Shown here: positions 8,232 through 16,691 of the stretch, one piece after another | Layout: the number at the start of each line of letters is the position of its first letter | How positions within the stretch are numbered: the stretch's first letter is position 1 | From: Nocardiopsis sp. ATB16-24 | GTDB lineage: Bacteria > Actinomycetota > Actinomycetes > Streptosporangiales > Streptosporangiaceae | Assembly: GCF_030271535.1 (NCBI RefSeq) | Contig: NZ_JASCXJ010000003.1 | Coordinates: forward strand, 248,001-312,000 | Direction: 5' to 3' | Length of the DNA stretch: 64,000 nt | The notes under the pieces: model-generated | The model's database searches: none | Told to the model about the DNA's origin: nothing | What the model saw: the letters and a program-made list of their open reading frames with translations, nothing else | Position numbers and translations under genes: made by a program

Positions 8232-8880
8232 AGTCGACCTGGACGTCCCCAAGGGTTCGCTGGTCGCGTTGATCGGCTCCAACGGCGTGGGCAAGACCAC
8301 CACCATGAACAGCATCGCGGGGCTGCATCGCCCCGCGAGCGGCACCGTCGAACTCGACGGCACCGACATCACCGGTTGGACGTGCCACAAAGTGGTGCGC
8401 GCGGGGGTGGCGCTGGTGGCCGAGGGACGCCGTGTCGCGCCGCCGTTGACGGTGGAGGAGAACCTCGGCCTGGCGACCTACAGCAGGCGCAGCAACAAAG
8501 CCGACTTCCGTGCCCAGTACGGGCGCGTCCTCGACCTCTTTCCACGCCTGGCCGAGCGGCGCGGACAGTTGGCGGGGATGCTGAGCGGCGGCGAGCAGCA
8601 GATGCTCGCGGTCGGGCGCGCCTTGATGACCAACCCCGACGTACTGCTGCTCGACGAGCCGTCGATGGGTCTGGCGCCCTCGATCGTCGACGTGCTCTTC
8701 GAGACCATCACCACGCTGCACGAGACGGGCTCGACGATCCTTCTCGTGGAGCAGAACGCCGAACTCGCGCTCGCGGTCAGCGACCAGGTGTACGTGATGC
8801 AGCGGGGACGGATCGTCGCCTCCGGCGAACCGGAGGAGATCCGTGGACGTGACGAGGTCATGACCGCTCTGTTCGGATGA
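8161..8880 (+). CDS. livF: ABC transporter ATP-binding protein, LivF family
   Basis: 239-residue second ATPase of the liv importer. Walker A is GSNGVGKTT, the signature LSGGEQQMLAVGRAL and Walker B LLLDEPSMGLAP are intact. The TTG at 8161 was chosen because a strong AAGGAGG site lies 8 bases before it; ATG 8176 is the alternative and would remove five residues. Either way the gene overlaps the end of livG by 56-71 bases, a larger overlap than usual, implying tight translational coupling. Confidence 0.92.
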   Translation: MERAPMLRVSRLSAAHGAVQAVREVDLDVPKGSLVALIGSNGVGKTTTMNSIAGLHRPASGTVELDGTDITGWTCHKVVRAGVALVAEGRRVAPPLTVEENLGLATYSRRSNKADFRAQYGRVLDLFPRLAERRGQLAGMLSGGEQQMLAVGRALMTNPDVLLLDEPSMGLAPSIVDVLFETITTLHETGSTILLVEQNAELALAVSDQVYVMQRGRIVASGEPEEIRGRDEVMTALFG

Positions 8881-8946
8881 GCGGTCTTGTTCCCGGTCAT
8901 CGATTCGGCCGACGGAAAGCGTCGGCCGTCAATGTTGAGGAGTTCC

Positions 8947-9840
8947 ATGAGCCAGATCAGTCTTGACGGTCAGGTCGCCATCGTCACCGGTGCCGGTGGC
9001 GGACTGGGGCGCGCGCACGCGTTGCTGTTGGCCGAACGCGGCGCCCGGGTCGTGGTCAACGACGTCAGTGGGCCGAGCGACGAGGCGGGCGCCGTGTCGC
9101 CCGCGCAGCGGGTCGTCGACCAGATCCGGGCGGCGGGGGGTACCGCCGTGGCCGAGAACACGGACGTGAGCACGAAGGAGAGCGCGGCCCGCATCGTCGA
9201 CTTCGCGACCTCGACCTACGGACGACTCGACATCCTCGTCAACAACGCGGGCATCCTGCGCGACCGCTCCTTCGCCAAGATCTCCAGCGAGGAGGTCGAT
9301 GCCGTCCTGAACGTGCACCTGGGCGGAACGCTGTGGATGTCGAAGGCGGCCTGGCCCGTGATGACCGAGCAGAAGGGCGGACGCATCATCAACACCACGT
9401 CGGCCGCGGGCCTGTTCGGCAACTTCGGTCAGGCCAACTACGCGGCGGCCAAGGCCGCCATCATCGGCCTCACCAAGACCCTCGCGATCGAGGGCGCTCG
9501 CTCCGGCGTGTCGGTCAACGCGATCGAGCCGGGTGCCCGGACCCGAATGACGGAGAACCTGCTCGGCGACCTCGCCGACAGCCTGGATCCCTCACTGGTC
9601 GCGCCGTTGGTCCTATGGCTCAGCGCACCCGAGTGCACGGCCACGGGGGAGGTCTACAACGTGGGCGGTGGCCGGGTGGCCCGGGTGCTGGTCGCCCAGA
9701 CCCCGGGTCTGTTCGAACGCGACCTGACGGCCGAACGTATTCGGGACGCCTGGGACGACATCAACGACCCCGCCGAGACGATGGTGTTGACGGACTTCCA
9801 ACAGGAGCTCGCCGTGCTCACCGAGATGCTGCGGGGCTGA
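8947..9840 (+). CDS. SDR dehydrogenase, 17-beta-HSD type 4-like (3R)-hydroxyacyl-CoA dehydrogenase
   Basis: 297-residue short-chain dehydrogenase. The cofactor loop TGAGGGLG is at about residues 13-20, NNAG at about 100-103, and the catalytic Ser (TTSAAG), Tyr and Lys (YAAAK) are present. The N-terminal half resembles the dehydrogenase unit of peroxisomal multifunctional enzyme type 2, which acts on (3R)-hydroxyacyl-CoA; with the MaoC hydratase of this island it could make the hydration and oxidation steps of beta-oxidation. ATG 8947 has GAGGAG upstream. It ends the liv operon. The region after it carries operator site 2. Confidence 0.88.
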   Translation: MSQISLDGQVAIVTGAGGGLGRAHALLLAERGARVVVNDVSGPSDEAGAVSPAQRVVDQIRAAGGTAVAENTDVSTKESAARIVDFATSTYGRLDILVNNAGILRDRSFAKISSEEVDAVLNVHLGGTLWMSKAAWPVMTEQKGGRIINTTSAAGLFGNFGQANYAAAKAAIIGLTKTLAIEGARSGVSVNAIEPGARTRMTENLLGDLADSLDPSLVAPLVLWLSAPECTATGEVYNVGGGRVARVLVAQTPGLFERDLTAERIRDAWDDINDPAETMVLTDFQQELAVLTEMLRG

Positions 9841-9886
9841 TCCCGGCGAGTACGGAGCCGGGGCGGCGTGGCCGTCCCTATAGTAA

Positions 9887-9900
9887 ATCAAGCACTTGCT
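9887..9900. promoter_or_regulatory. KstR2-type palindromic operator, site 2
   Basis: ATCAAGCACTTGCT fits AnCAAGnnCTTGnT; the extended 18-bp sequence up to 9904 is the exact reverse complement of ATCAAGCAAGTGCTTGAT, of which site 4 contains 17 bases. It lies 99 bp before the start of the acyl-CoA dehydrogenase that opens the six-gene operon. Confidence 0.72.
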
Positions 9901-9998
9901 TGATAGTGTGGAGTGGCCCCGGTACCGACGCCGAAGGCCACGGTGGACATTCGACGAAGAGCCCAGCGGTGGGCACTGGCTGAATCTGGAGGCGGCTC

Positions 9999-11168
9999 GT
10001 GTCAGATCTACGTGACCCCGACCATGCCCTCATCGCGAGGACGATCAGGGAGAGGTTGACCGAGTTCGACGACGATTACTGGCTGGCCTGCGATCGCGAC
10101 CACCGCTTCCCCTGGGAGTTCTTCAACGCGATGGCCGCCGACGGGTGGGTCGGTATCGCCGCGCCGGAAGAGTACGGAGGCGGCGGGCAAGGAGTCACCG
10201 AGGCGGCGATCCTCATGCGGGAGGTCGCCGCCTCAGGGGCGGCCATGAACGGCTGCACCGCCTTGCACATGAACGTCTTCGGACTGCAGCCGGTGATCAA
10301 GTACGGCAATGACCGGCTCAAGGAGACGTTCCTGCCCCGGGCCGCGGCCGGAGACCTCCACGTGGCCTTCGCCGTCACCGAGCCGGACGCGGGTACCGAT
10401 ACCTCACGCATCACCACGCGTGCGGTACGCGATGGTGACGGTTGGCGCATCACCGGACAGAAGATCTGGACCAGCAAGGCGCTCGAATCCTCGGTCGCCC
10501 TGATGTTGGCCCGCACGTCCCCGGCGCCCGATGATCCGGCCCGGCGCTTCGACGGTCTCAGTCTCTTCCTCATCGACCTGGATCCCGAGCACGTCGACAT
10601 CCGGCCGATCCCCAAAACGGGTCGGAACGCGGTGGCCACCTGCGAGACCTTCTACGACGACCTGCCGGTCGAGGGGTGGCGGCTGGTCGGCGAGGAGGGG
10701 AAGGGCTTCAAACACATTCTCTCCGGTCTCAACCCGGAGCGGGTGCTGATCGCGGCCGAGGCCGTCGGGATCGGTCAGGCGGCCGTGCGCCGCGCGACGG
10801 AGTACGCCAAGGTACGTCGGGTCTTCGACCGGCCGATCGGCAGCAACCAGGCCTTGAGTCACCCGCTCGCGGACGCGTACGCGCGCCTCGAAGCGGCCTG
10901 GGAGATGACGCTGATCGCCGCGACCAAATACGACTCCGGTCAGTCCTGCGGCGCCGAGGCCAACATCGCCAAGTACCTGGCCGCCGACGCCGGTTACCAG
11001 GCCGCGGACCGTGCCATGCAGACCCACGGAGGACTGGGCTACGCCCAGGAGTACCACGTGGAACGGTATTGGCGGGAGGCGCGCATCATGCGCCTGGCCC
11101 CGGTGAGCCAGGAGATGTCGCTGAACTTCATCGCCCAGCAGGTGCTGGGCCTGCCGAGGAGCTACTGA
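9999..11168 (+). CDS. acyl-CoA dehydrogenase
   Basis: 389-residue full-length FAD-dependent acyl-CoA dehydrogenase. The FAD/substrate segment FAVTEPDAGTDTSRI (about residues 126-140) and the C-terminal THGGLGYAQEYHVERYWREAR region (two parts near 342-362) are conserved. GTG 9999 follows a GGAGG site. It would form the alpha,beta-double bond of an acyl-CoA. It is the first gene of a tight operon (gaps of 1-12 bases or overlaps) with an SDR, a thiolase, an amidohydrolase, a CoA ligase and an LLM-type oxidoreductase, all under operator site 2. Confidence 0.92.
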   Translation: MSDLRDPDHALIARTIRERLTEFDDDYWLACDRDHRFPWEFFNAMAADGWVGIAAPEEYGGGGQGVTEAAILMREVAASGAAMNGCTALHMNVFGLQPVIKYGNDRLKETFLPRAAAGDLHVAFAVTEPDAGTDTSRITTRAVRDGDGWRITGQKIWTSKALESSVALMLARTSPAPDDPARRFDGLSLFLIDLDPEHVDIRPIPKTGRNAVATCETFYDDLPVEGWRLVGEEGKGFKHILSGLNPERVLIAAEAVGIGQAAVRRATEYAKVRRVFDRPIGSNQALSHPLADAYARLEAAWEMTLIAATKYDSGQSCGAEANIAKYLAADAGYQAADRAMQTHGGLGYAQEYHVERYWREARIMRLAPVSQEMSLNFIAQQVLGLPRSY

Positions 11169-11169
11169 G

Positions 11170-11973
11170 ATGGGCAGGTTCGAAGGCAAGGTCGCCTACG
11201 TGCTCGGGGGCGGAAGCGACGGCCCCGCCCGCCCCGGAGAAGAGCTCCCCATGGGCAACGGGCGCGCGATCGCGCTGCGGCTGGCCTCCGAGGGAGCCCG
11301 GGTCGTGGTCGGCGACAAGGATCGCGACCGCGCCGAAGCGACGGTGGCCCACCTGAGGACCCCGGGCCTGGCCGTCGAGGTCGACGCCGCCGACCCCGAG
11401 TCCTGTCGTGCCGCGGTCGAGGAGGCCGTGCGGTTCGGCGAGGGGCGTTTGGACGTGGTGGTCTGCAACGTCGGGGTCTCCGGCCGCGAACCGGCCAAGG
11501 TGCAGTCCCTGGAGGACTGGGACACCGCCAACGACGTCAACGTCCGCTCGCACTGGCTGACGGCCCAGGCGGCACTGCCGCGGATGCTCGCCCAAGGACA
11601 AGGCGCCTTTGTCTTCATCGGCTCGACGGCCGGAGTGTTGAGCAGTCGGCGTTCGCTCTCCTACGAGGCGACCAAAGCGGCCCAGCTCGGAGTGATGCGA
11701 CACCTCGCGGTGCGTTACGGAGGTCGAGGCATCCGTTCCAACGCGGTGGCCCTGGGCAACATCGACTCCGCGCTGGTGCGGCGAGAGTTCGGCGAGGGGG
11801 GAGCGGCGCGCGGCTCGGTGGTCCCGATGGGGCGCGAGGGGACACCCGAGGAGGTGGCCGCGGCGGTCGCGTTCCTCGCCGGTGACGACGCGAGCTATGT
11901 GACCGGCCAGAACCTGCTGGTGGACGGGGGCGTCAGCGCAGCGTGGCCGACGCCCCCGAACGCACCCGCTTGA
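11170..11973 (+). CDS. SDR family oxidoreductase
   Basis: 267-residue short-chain dehydrogenase with NAD(P) binding and the YEATK catalytic motif (Tyr and Lys around residues 162-166) and a conserved Ser in GSTAG. The cofactor loop is unusual: LGGGSDGPARPGEELPMGNGRAIAL carries an insertion of about a dozen residues between the first Gly and the GNG, longer than the usual TGxxxGxG. The gene starts one base after the acyl-CoA dehydrogenase stop. It probably oxidises a hydroxyacyl-CoA or a ring alcohol in the same pathway. Confidence 0.88.
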   Translation: MGRFEGKVAYVLGGGSDGPARPGEELPMGNGRAIALRLASEGARVVVGDKDRDRAEATVAHLRTPGLAVEVDAADPESCRAAVEEAVRFGEGRLDVVVCNVGVSGREPAKVQSLEDWDTANDVNVRSHWLTAQAALPRMLAQGQGAFVFIGSTAGVLSSRRSLSYEATKAAQLGVMRHLAVRYGGRGIRSNAVALGNIDSALVRREFGEGGAARGSVVPMGREGTPEEVAAAVAFLAGDDASYVTGQNLLVDGGVSAAWPTPPNAPA

Positions 11974-11985
11974 GAGAGGACGACG

Positions 11986-13173
11986 ATGGCTGAGACCGTG
12001 GTAGTGAGCGGCGTGGGCATGAGCCCGTTCGGGAAGTTCCTCGACCGTTCGATGAAGGAGCTCGGCAAGGTGGCCGTGGACGCCGCGCTGGCCGACGCCG
12101 ACATCGGGGTCGGTGACGTCCAGGCGATGTTCTTCTCCAACGCGCTCGCCGGCCTGATCACCGGACAGGAATGCATCCGCGGCGAGGTGGTGGGTTACCC
12201 GCTCGGGCTCGCCGGCATCCCGATCCACAACGTGGAGAACGCCTGTGCCTCGGGAGGCAACGCCCTCCACCTCGCGTGGATGGCGGTCGCCTCGGGGATG
12301 TACGACACCGTGTTGGCGCTGGGTGTGGAGAAGGCCAACCACGCCGACCGGCAGCGGATGTTCAGCGCCTACGCGGCGGGTGCGGACGTGGAGGAGGGCT
12401 TCAGCGTCGGGGAGGGAGCGGGACAGAATCGCAGCCCGTTCGTCGACCGCCAGGCCAAGTTGGCCACCGCGTTGTTCGACGAGAGCGGCGTGACGATCGA
12501 GGGTCTGGCCCGGGTCGCGTCCCGCTCGCTGGAAAGCGCCACGCTCAACCCGTTCGCCCACCGCCGTTTCGGTGCCACCCCGGAGGAGGTGCTCACGGCG
12601 CGTACCGTCGTGGAACCGCTCACCGTGTTGATGAGCTCACCGGTCAGCGACGGTGCCGCCGCGGTGGTCGTCACCAGCAGACCCGAGGCGGTGGCCTCGG
12701 ACCGTGCCGTCCGTGTCATGGCGTCGCAGCTGGCCACCCGTCCACCCCAGGACCGACCGGAGATGCCCAACGCGGTCCAGGCCTCGGCCTTGGCGGCCTT
12801 CGAACAGGCGGGACTGGGGCCTTCGGACATGGATCTGGCCGAGGTGCACGACGCCTCGGTCGCCTACGAACTGATGGCCTGGACCGATGTCGGCCTTTGC
12901 CCGAAGGGCGAGGAACAACGGTGGATCACCGAGGGGGTCACCGAGGCCGGTGGAGCCCTGCCTGTCAACCGGACGGGCGGCCTGGTCGGCCGGGGCCACG
13001 CCCTCGGAGCCAGCGGTCTGGCACAGGTGCACGACGTGGTGGCGCAACTTCGCGGGGAAGCGGGGCCACTCCAACTCGACACCGAGCCGCGACGCGCGGT
13101 GGTGCAGATCGGCGGCGGGGTGATCGATTGGCAAACGGCCGCCTCCACCGTGCACGTACTGGGGAGGGGCTAG
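11986..13173 (+). CDS. SCP2-type thiolase (acetyl-CoA acyltransferase)
   Basis: 395-residue thiolase. The nucleophilic cysteine is in NACASGG (residue about 86) and the histidine loop VNRTGGLVGRGHALGASG is present near residues 326-343, so unlike the first thiolase-like protein of the island this one has the classical active site. It would cleave a 3-oxoacyl-CoA with CoA. ATG 11986 follows GAGAGGA. The stop TAG is directly followed by the ATG of the amidohydrolase. Confidence 0.91.
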   Translation: MAETVVVSGVGMSPFGKFLDRSMKELGKVAVDAALADADIGVGDVQAMFFSNALAGLITGQECIRGEVVGYPLGLAGIPIHNVENACASGGNALHLAWMAVASGMYDTVLALGVEKANHADRQRMFSAYAAGADVEEGFSVGEGAGQNRSPFVDRQAKLATALFDESGVTIEGLARVASRSLESATLNPFAHRRFGATPEEVLTARTVVEPLTVLMSSPVSDGAAAVVVTSRPEAVASDRAVRVMASQLATRPPQDRPEMPNAVQASALAAFEQAGLGPSDMDLAEVHDASVAYELMAWTDVGLCPKGEEQRWITEGVTEAGGALPVNRTGGLVGRGHALGASGLAQVHDVVAQLRGEAGPLQLDTEPRRAVVQIGGGVIDWQTAASTVHVLGRG

Positions 13174-14142
13174 ATGAGCGACCTCGTCATCGACGCGCAC
13201 ATGCACGTCTGGGACGCGACGTGGCTCCCCGAGGGCCTCCGTCGTGCTTGGGCCCGACAGGCCGCCGGGCGGCGACTCCCCGAGCGTGATCCCAAGACCC
13301 TGATGGACCGGGTCGCGGTGGGTCAGAGCGACCCGGACGCCACGTTGACCATGGCAGCCTTCGACCGTGCGGGGGTCGCCGCGGGAGTGGTGCCCGTGGT
13401 GGACTGGACGATCGTGGGGGCTCCGGGGGGACGGCACCTGCCCATCGGTGAACTCAACGCCCGCTACGAAAAGGTCGCCGCGGAGAACGAAGGACGCCTC
13501 TACTTCTGCGCCGGTCTCGACCCAAGACACGAGAACGCGCGGGAGCTGTTCAACGCCGCGCTCGAACACCCCCACTGCAAGGGCTTCAAGCTTTACCCGG
13601 CGGCGGGCTGGGATCTGGCCGACGACTCCCATTCCTGGCTGTTCGACGCGCTACAGGAACGCGGGCTGCCGGCCGTGATCCACACCAGTCCTCTGGGCGG
13701 GGACCCGCTTCAGGTCGCCCGTTGCCGTCCCGCCGAGGTCGCCTCGATGATGGCGCGCCATCCCGAACTCCGTGTGGTGTTCGCGCACGCCGGGCTGGAG
13801 GCCTGGTGGGCGGAGGCATTGGACTGCGCGACCGGCTGGCGGCACGCCTACCTGGAGCTGTCGCTCTGGCAGCGCTGCGCCCTGAGCGATTACCCCGAGT
13901 TTCGACGTCGGGTGCGTCGGATGCGGGATCAGATCGGCGCGCATCGCCTCATCTTCGGCTCCGACATCATCCGGGGCCCCAGGGAGGACCCTGACGGTGC
14001 GCACCTGGAGGAATGGATCGCGAGGGTCCTCGACCTGGCGTCGCCGCACGCGGGGGACCCGCCCGTGTTGAGCGCGGAGGAACTGACGCTCTTCCTGGCG
14101 CGAAACGCCGTACGACTCTATGACCTGAAGGAGCACGCATGA
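13174..14142 (+). CDS. amidohydrolase-2 family metal-dependent hydrolase
   Basis: 322-residue TIM-barrel hydrolase of the amidohydrolase-2 type (relatives: ACMS decarboxylase, pyrone-dicarboxylate lactonase LigI). Metal and catalytic residues are visible: HMH at residues 9-11, the lysine of GFKLYP, His in IHTS, His in FAHAG and Asp in FGSD. Members hydrolyse lactones or decarboxylate or hydrate ring-derived acids. In an operon beside a Baeyer-Villiger monooxygenase, a lactonase role is attractive but unproven. It starts right after the thiolase stop and overlaps the following ligase by ATGA. Confidence 0.86.
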   Translation: MSDLVIDAHMHVWDATWLPEGLRRAWARQAAGRRLPERDPKTLMDRVAVGQSDPDATLTMAAFDRAGVAAGVVPVVDWTIVGAPGGRHLPIGELNARYEKVAAENEGRLYFCAGLDPRHENARELFNAALEHPHCKGFKLYPAAGWDLADDSHSWLFDALQERGLPAVIHTSPLGGDPLQVARCRPAEVASMMARHPELRVVFAHAGLEAWWAEALDCATGWRHAYLELSLWQRCALSDYPEFRRRVRRMRDQIGAHRLIFGSDIIRGPREDPDGAHLEEWIARVLDLASPHAGDPPVLSAEELTLFLARNAVRLYDLKEHA

Positions 14143-15713
14143 CCGCGGAGACCCTGGGAGAACTCTTCCGCAAGGCCGGCCGCCGGTTCGCCGACAACGT
14201 GGCGATCATCTCAAGGGGAGAGGAGCGTACGTTCGCGGAGGTGATCGAGAACGGGTGGCGGCTCACCCACGTGTTGCGGGCTCGGGGCCTACGGCCCGGT
14301 GCCTCGATCGCGGCGATGCTCGGCGACCGGGTCGAGTCATTGGAGGTCTACGTCGGGCTCGCGCTCGGCGGCTACACCGCGGTCCACGTCAATGACCGTC
14401 TCACGGCACCGGAACTCGACCACGTATTGACCGACTCGGGTTCCGTCGCGTTGATCCACACCGATCAGGTGAGCAAGGTGGCGGCCGAGTCGGCCCTCGC
14501 CGACCGCCTCTCGGCGTGGTTGGCCATCGACGAGTCGCCGCCTCCGGGTGCCACGCCGTACGCCGAGGCGCTCGCCGGTGCCGAGGCTTCGCCGCTGCCG
14601 ATCGACCGATCGTTGGAGGATATCGCGCTGATCGGCTACACCAGCGGCACGACGGGTTTCCCCAAGGGGGTCCTGGTCAGCCATCGCGCGGTGGTCAACT
14701 GCGTCAAGCTGGTGCCGTACGCCTACCGGATGCCGCTGCAAGGCCACGTGGCGTTCCCGGGAGGGTGGTCCTTCGTCTCGGGACTGTGGGGGGTGATCTT
14801 CCCGCATTTCTACACAGGTGGGACCGTGGCGTTCATCCCCGGTGCGACGCCCGAGGAGTGGGGCCGACACATGGTCGAGCACGGGGCCACCTTCACACTA
14901 GGGCTCACCCCTTTGATCCCAGGACTGCTCGCCGCCCTGGAGGCCTATCCCGAGGCGTTGGGGACCCTGCAGAGCGTGCTCCACTCCGGTGGGCCACTGC
15001 CGGCCGAGCTGGCCGAGAAACTCGTCGGCACCATCGGCGACCGACTGGTGGAGACCTGGGGCATGACCGAGGTCATCGGTCCGATCACCATCACCAACCG
15101 CGGTGATTGGACGGGCCACGGCACGGCACGCGACATCTTCTCCTCCGTCGGCCGTCCGCTGCCGACCGCGTCGGTGCGCGTCGTCGACAGCGACGGTCAC
15201 ACGGTTCCCGATGGTGAGATCGGCGAGCTCGTCATCGAGGCCGACACCATGTTCTCCGGCTATCACGGCCAGCCGGAGAAGACCGCGGAGGTCTTTCGAG
15301 ACGGCGAGTACTTCACCGGCGATCTGGGATACCGAGACGAAGCCGGCTACTTCTACCTCACCGGGCGGGCCCAGGATCTCATCATCAGCGGAGGGGCCAA
15401 CGTCTATCCCGCGGAGGTCGAACGGGTCCTGCTCTCGATGGAGGAGGTCGTCGACGCGGCGGTCTTCGGGTTGCCCGACGAGCGTTGGGGCGAGGCGGTC
15501 TCCGCCGCCGTCGTGCCCGTGCCGGGCACGGAGATATCGGAGGAGGCCGTGCGCGACTACGCACGGTCGCAACTGGCCGGTTACAAGAAGCCGGTGAACG
15601 TGTTCTTCGTGGACGAGTTGCCACGCAACGCCAGTTCGAAGGTCATGAAACACGTGCTCAAGGAACGGTTCGTCCAGGGCACGGAGGACGAGGTCGAGGG
15701 AGGCCGACGATGA
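14139..15713 (+). CDS. AMP-forming acyl-CoA synthetase / CoA ligase
   Basis: 524-residue ANL enzyme, the second CoA ligase of the island. The AMP loop GYTSGTTGFPKG is at 166-177, the core motif TWGMTE near 306-311, the GYFYLTGRAQDLIISGG hinge around 407-423 and the C-terminal lysine in NASSKVMK. The similarity to the first ligase is only in family motifs, so they are not a recent duplication and may load two different acids (for example the imported substrate and a ring-opened intermediate). Overlaps both neighbours by 4 bases. Confidence 0.92.
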   Translation: MTAETLGELFRKAGRRFADNVAIISRGEERTFAEVIENGWRLTHVLRARGLRPGASIAAMLGDRVESLEVYVGLALGGYTAVHVNDRLTAPELDHVLTDSGSVALIHTDQVSKVAAESALADRLSAWLAIDESPPPGATPYAEALAGAEASPLPIDRSLEDIALIGYTSGTTGFPKGVLVSHRAVVNCVKLVPYAYRMPLQGHVAFPGGWSFVSGLWGVIFPHFYTGGTVAFIPGATPEEWGRHMVEHGATFTLGLTPLIPGLLAALEAYPEALGTLQSVLHSGGPLPAELAEKLVGTIGDRLVETWGMTEVIGPITITNRGDWTGHGTARDIFSSVGRPLPTASVRVVDSDGHTVPDGEIGELVIEADTMFSGYHGQPEKTAEVFRDGEYFTGDLGYRDEAGYFYLTGRAQDLIISGGANVYPAEVERVLLSMEEVVDAAVFGLPDERWGEAVSAAVVPVPGTEISEEAVRDYARSQLAGYKKPVNVFFVDELPRNASSKVMKHVLKERFVQGTEDEVEGGRR

Positions 15714-16597
15714 GCAGGCTTGGTATCAGTGAGTTGTTCCCGGGGATGGGCAGCCGGTCGGGCACGTGGTCCAATGACGCGGCCCAGCTGATCGAGGAGC
15801 TCGGGTACAACTCGGTGTGGTTGCCCGAGCACGTCGTGTTCTTCCCGACCTATCGTTCGAAGTACCCGTACGAGTCGGGCGGCGGGGAGGAGGTCGACCG
15901 GATGCTGGGGGTCCACGACCCGTTGGTACTCGCCTCCTCCATCGCGGCGAGCACGACGACGCTGCGCATCGGGACCTACGTCTTCGTGGTGCCGCAGCGC
16001 AACCCGATCGTCACCGCCCGCCAAGTGGCGAGCCTGGACCAGCTCAGTGGCGGACGCTTCGAGTTCGGTGTCGGTGTGGGCTGGTCCGAGGAGGAGTACG
16101 AGGCGCTCGACGTGCCTTTTGAACGACGCGGCGCCCGGATGAACGACTACCTGGCCGCGATGCGCGTCCTGTGGTCCGAGGAGGAGCTGAGCGAGTACCG
16201 AGGGGAGTTCGTGGACTTCGAGCCCCTCTACTGCTTCCCCAAGCCCGCTCAGCGTCCCCTTCCCATCATCGTCGGAGGCAACTCGGACTCGACCCTGCGC
16301 CGGATCGTGAGGTTCGGCGACGGATGGGCCGGTTACAGCCGAACGCATGAGGACATTCGTATCTTCTTGGAGCGCCTCGAGGAAATGATGACGGCGGCCG
16401 GCCGGGACATGTCCGAGCTTTCCCTCAAGGTGGGGCGGCGCAGCAAGGGTTCGACGGAAAAGGACTGGGAGGACGACCGCGCCTACATCGATGAGGCCTT
16501 TCGGCTGGGCATCGACGAGGTCGTGGTCTCGCCCAGGATCGGTGACGAGAACTACGAGAGGGACATGCGCCGCTACGCCGAGATCATCGGTCTTTGA
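15710..16597 (+). CDS. LLM class (luciferase-like, F420-type) oxidoreductase
   Basis: 295-residue TIM-barrel protein of the luciferase-like monooxygenase superfamily, of the group annotated as F420-dependent oxidoreductases (signature segments LPEHVVF near 40, GTYVFVVPQRNP near 88, GRFEFGVGVGW near 114, and PLPIIVGGNS near 184). ATG 15710 overlaps the ligase stop (ATGA) and follows GGGAGG; the longer in-frame reading would lie inside the ligase gene. It could be an F420H2-dependent reductase or a flavin monooxygenase. It is the last gene of the six-gene operon. Confidence 0.9.
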   Translation: MSRLGISELFPGMGSRSGTWSNDAAQLIEELGYNSVWLPEHVVFFPTYRSKYPYESGGGEEVDRMLGVHDPLVLASSIAASTTTLRIGTYVFVVPQRNPIVTARQVASLDQLSGGRFEFGVGVGWSEEEYEALDVPFERRGARMNDYLAAMRVLWSEEELSEYRGEFVDFEPLYCFPKPAQRPLPIIVGGNSDSTLRRIVRFGDGWAGYSRTHEDIRIFLERLEEMMTAAGRDMSELSLKVGRRSKGSTEKDWEDDRAYIDEAFRLGIDEVVVSPRIGDENYERDMRRYAEIIGL

Positions 16598-16611
16598 GCG
16601 GGAGAACGATC

Positions 16612-16642
16612 GGCCCCGAGGGGCATCCGGGCCCCGAGGGGC
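16612..16642 (+). terminator. tandem short hairpins, probable terminator
   Basis: The 13-mer GGCCCCGAGGGGC occurs twice, at 16612-16624 and 16630-16642. Each copy is nearly self-complementary and the two can also pair with one another. They follow the operon end and precede operator site 3. No T-run follows, so the terminator call is moderate. Confidence 0.5.
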
Positions 16643-16661
16643 GCGTTACACGCTGAATTAG

Positions 16662-16675
16662 AGCAAGCGCTTGAT
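16662..16675. promoter_or_regulatory. KstR2-type palindromic operator, site 3
   Basis: AGCAAGCGCTTGAT fits AnCAAGnnCTTGnT. It lies only 16 bp before the BVMO start codon, so a bound repressor would block initiation or early elongation. Confidence 0.7.
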
Positions 16676-16691
16676 TAATTGGAGGAGTGTC

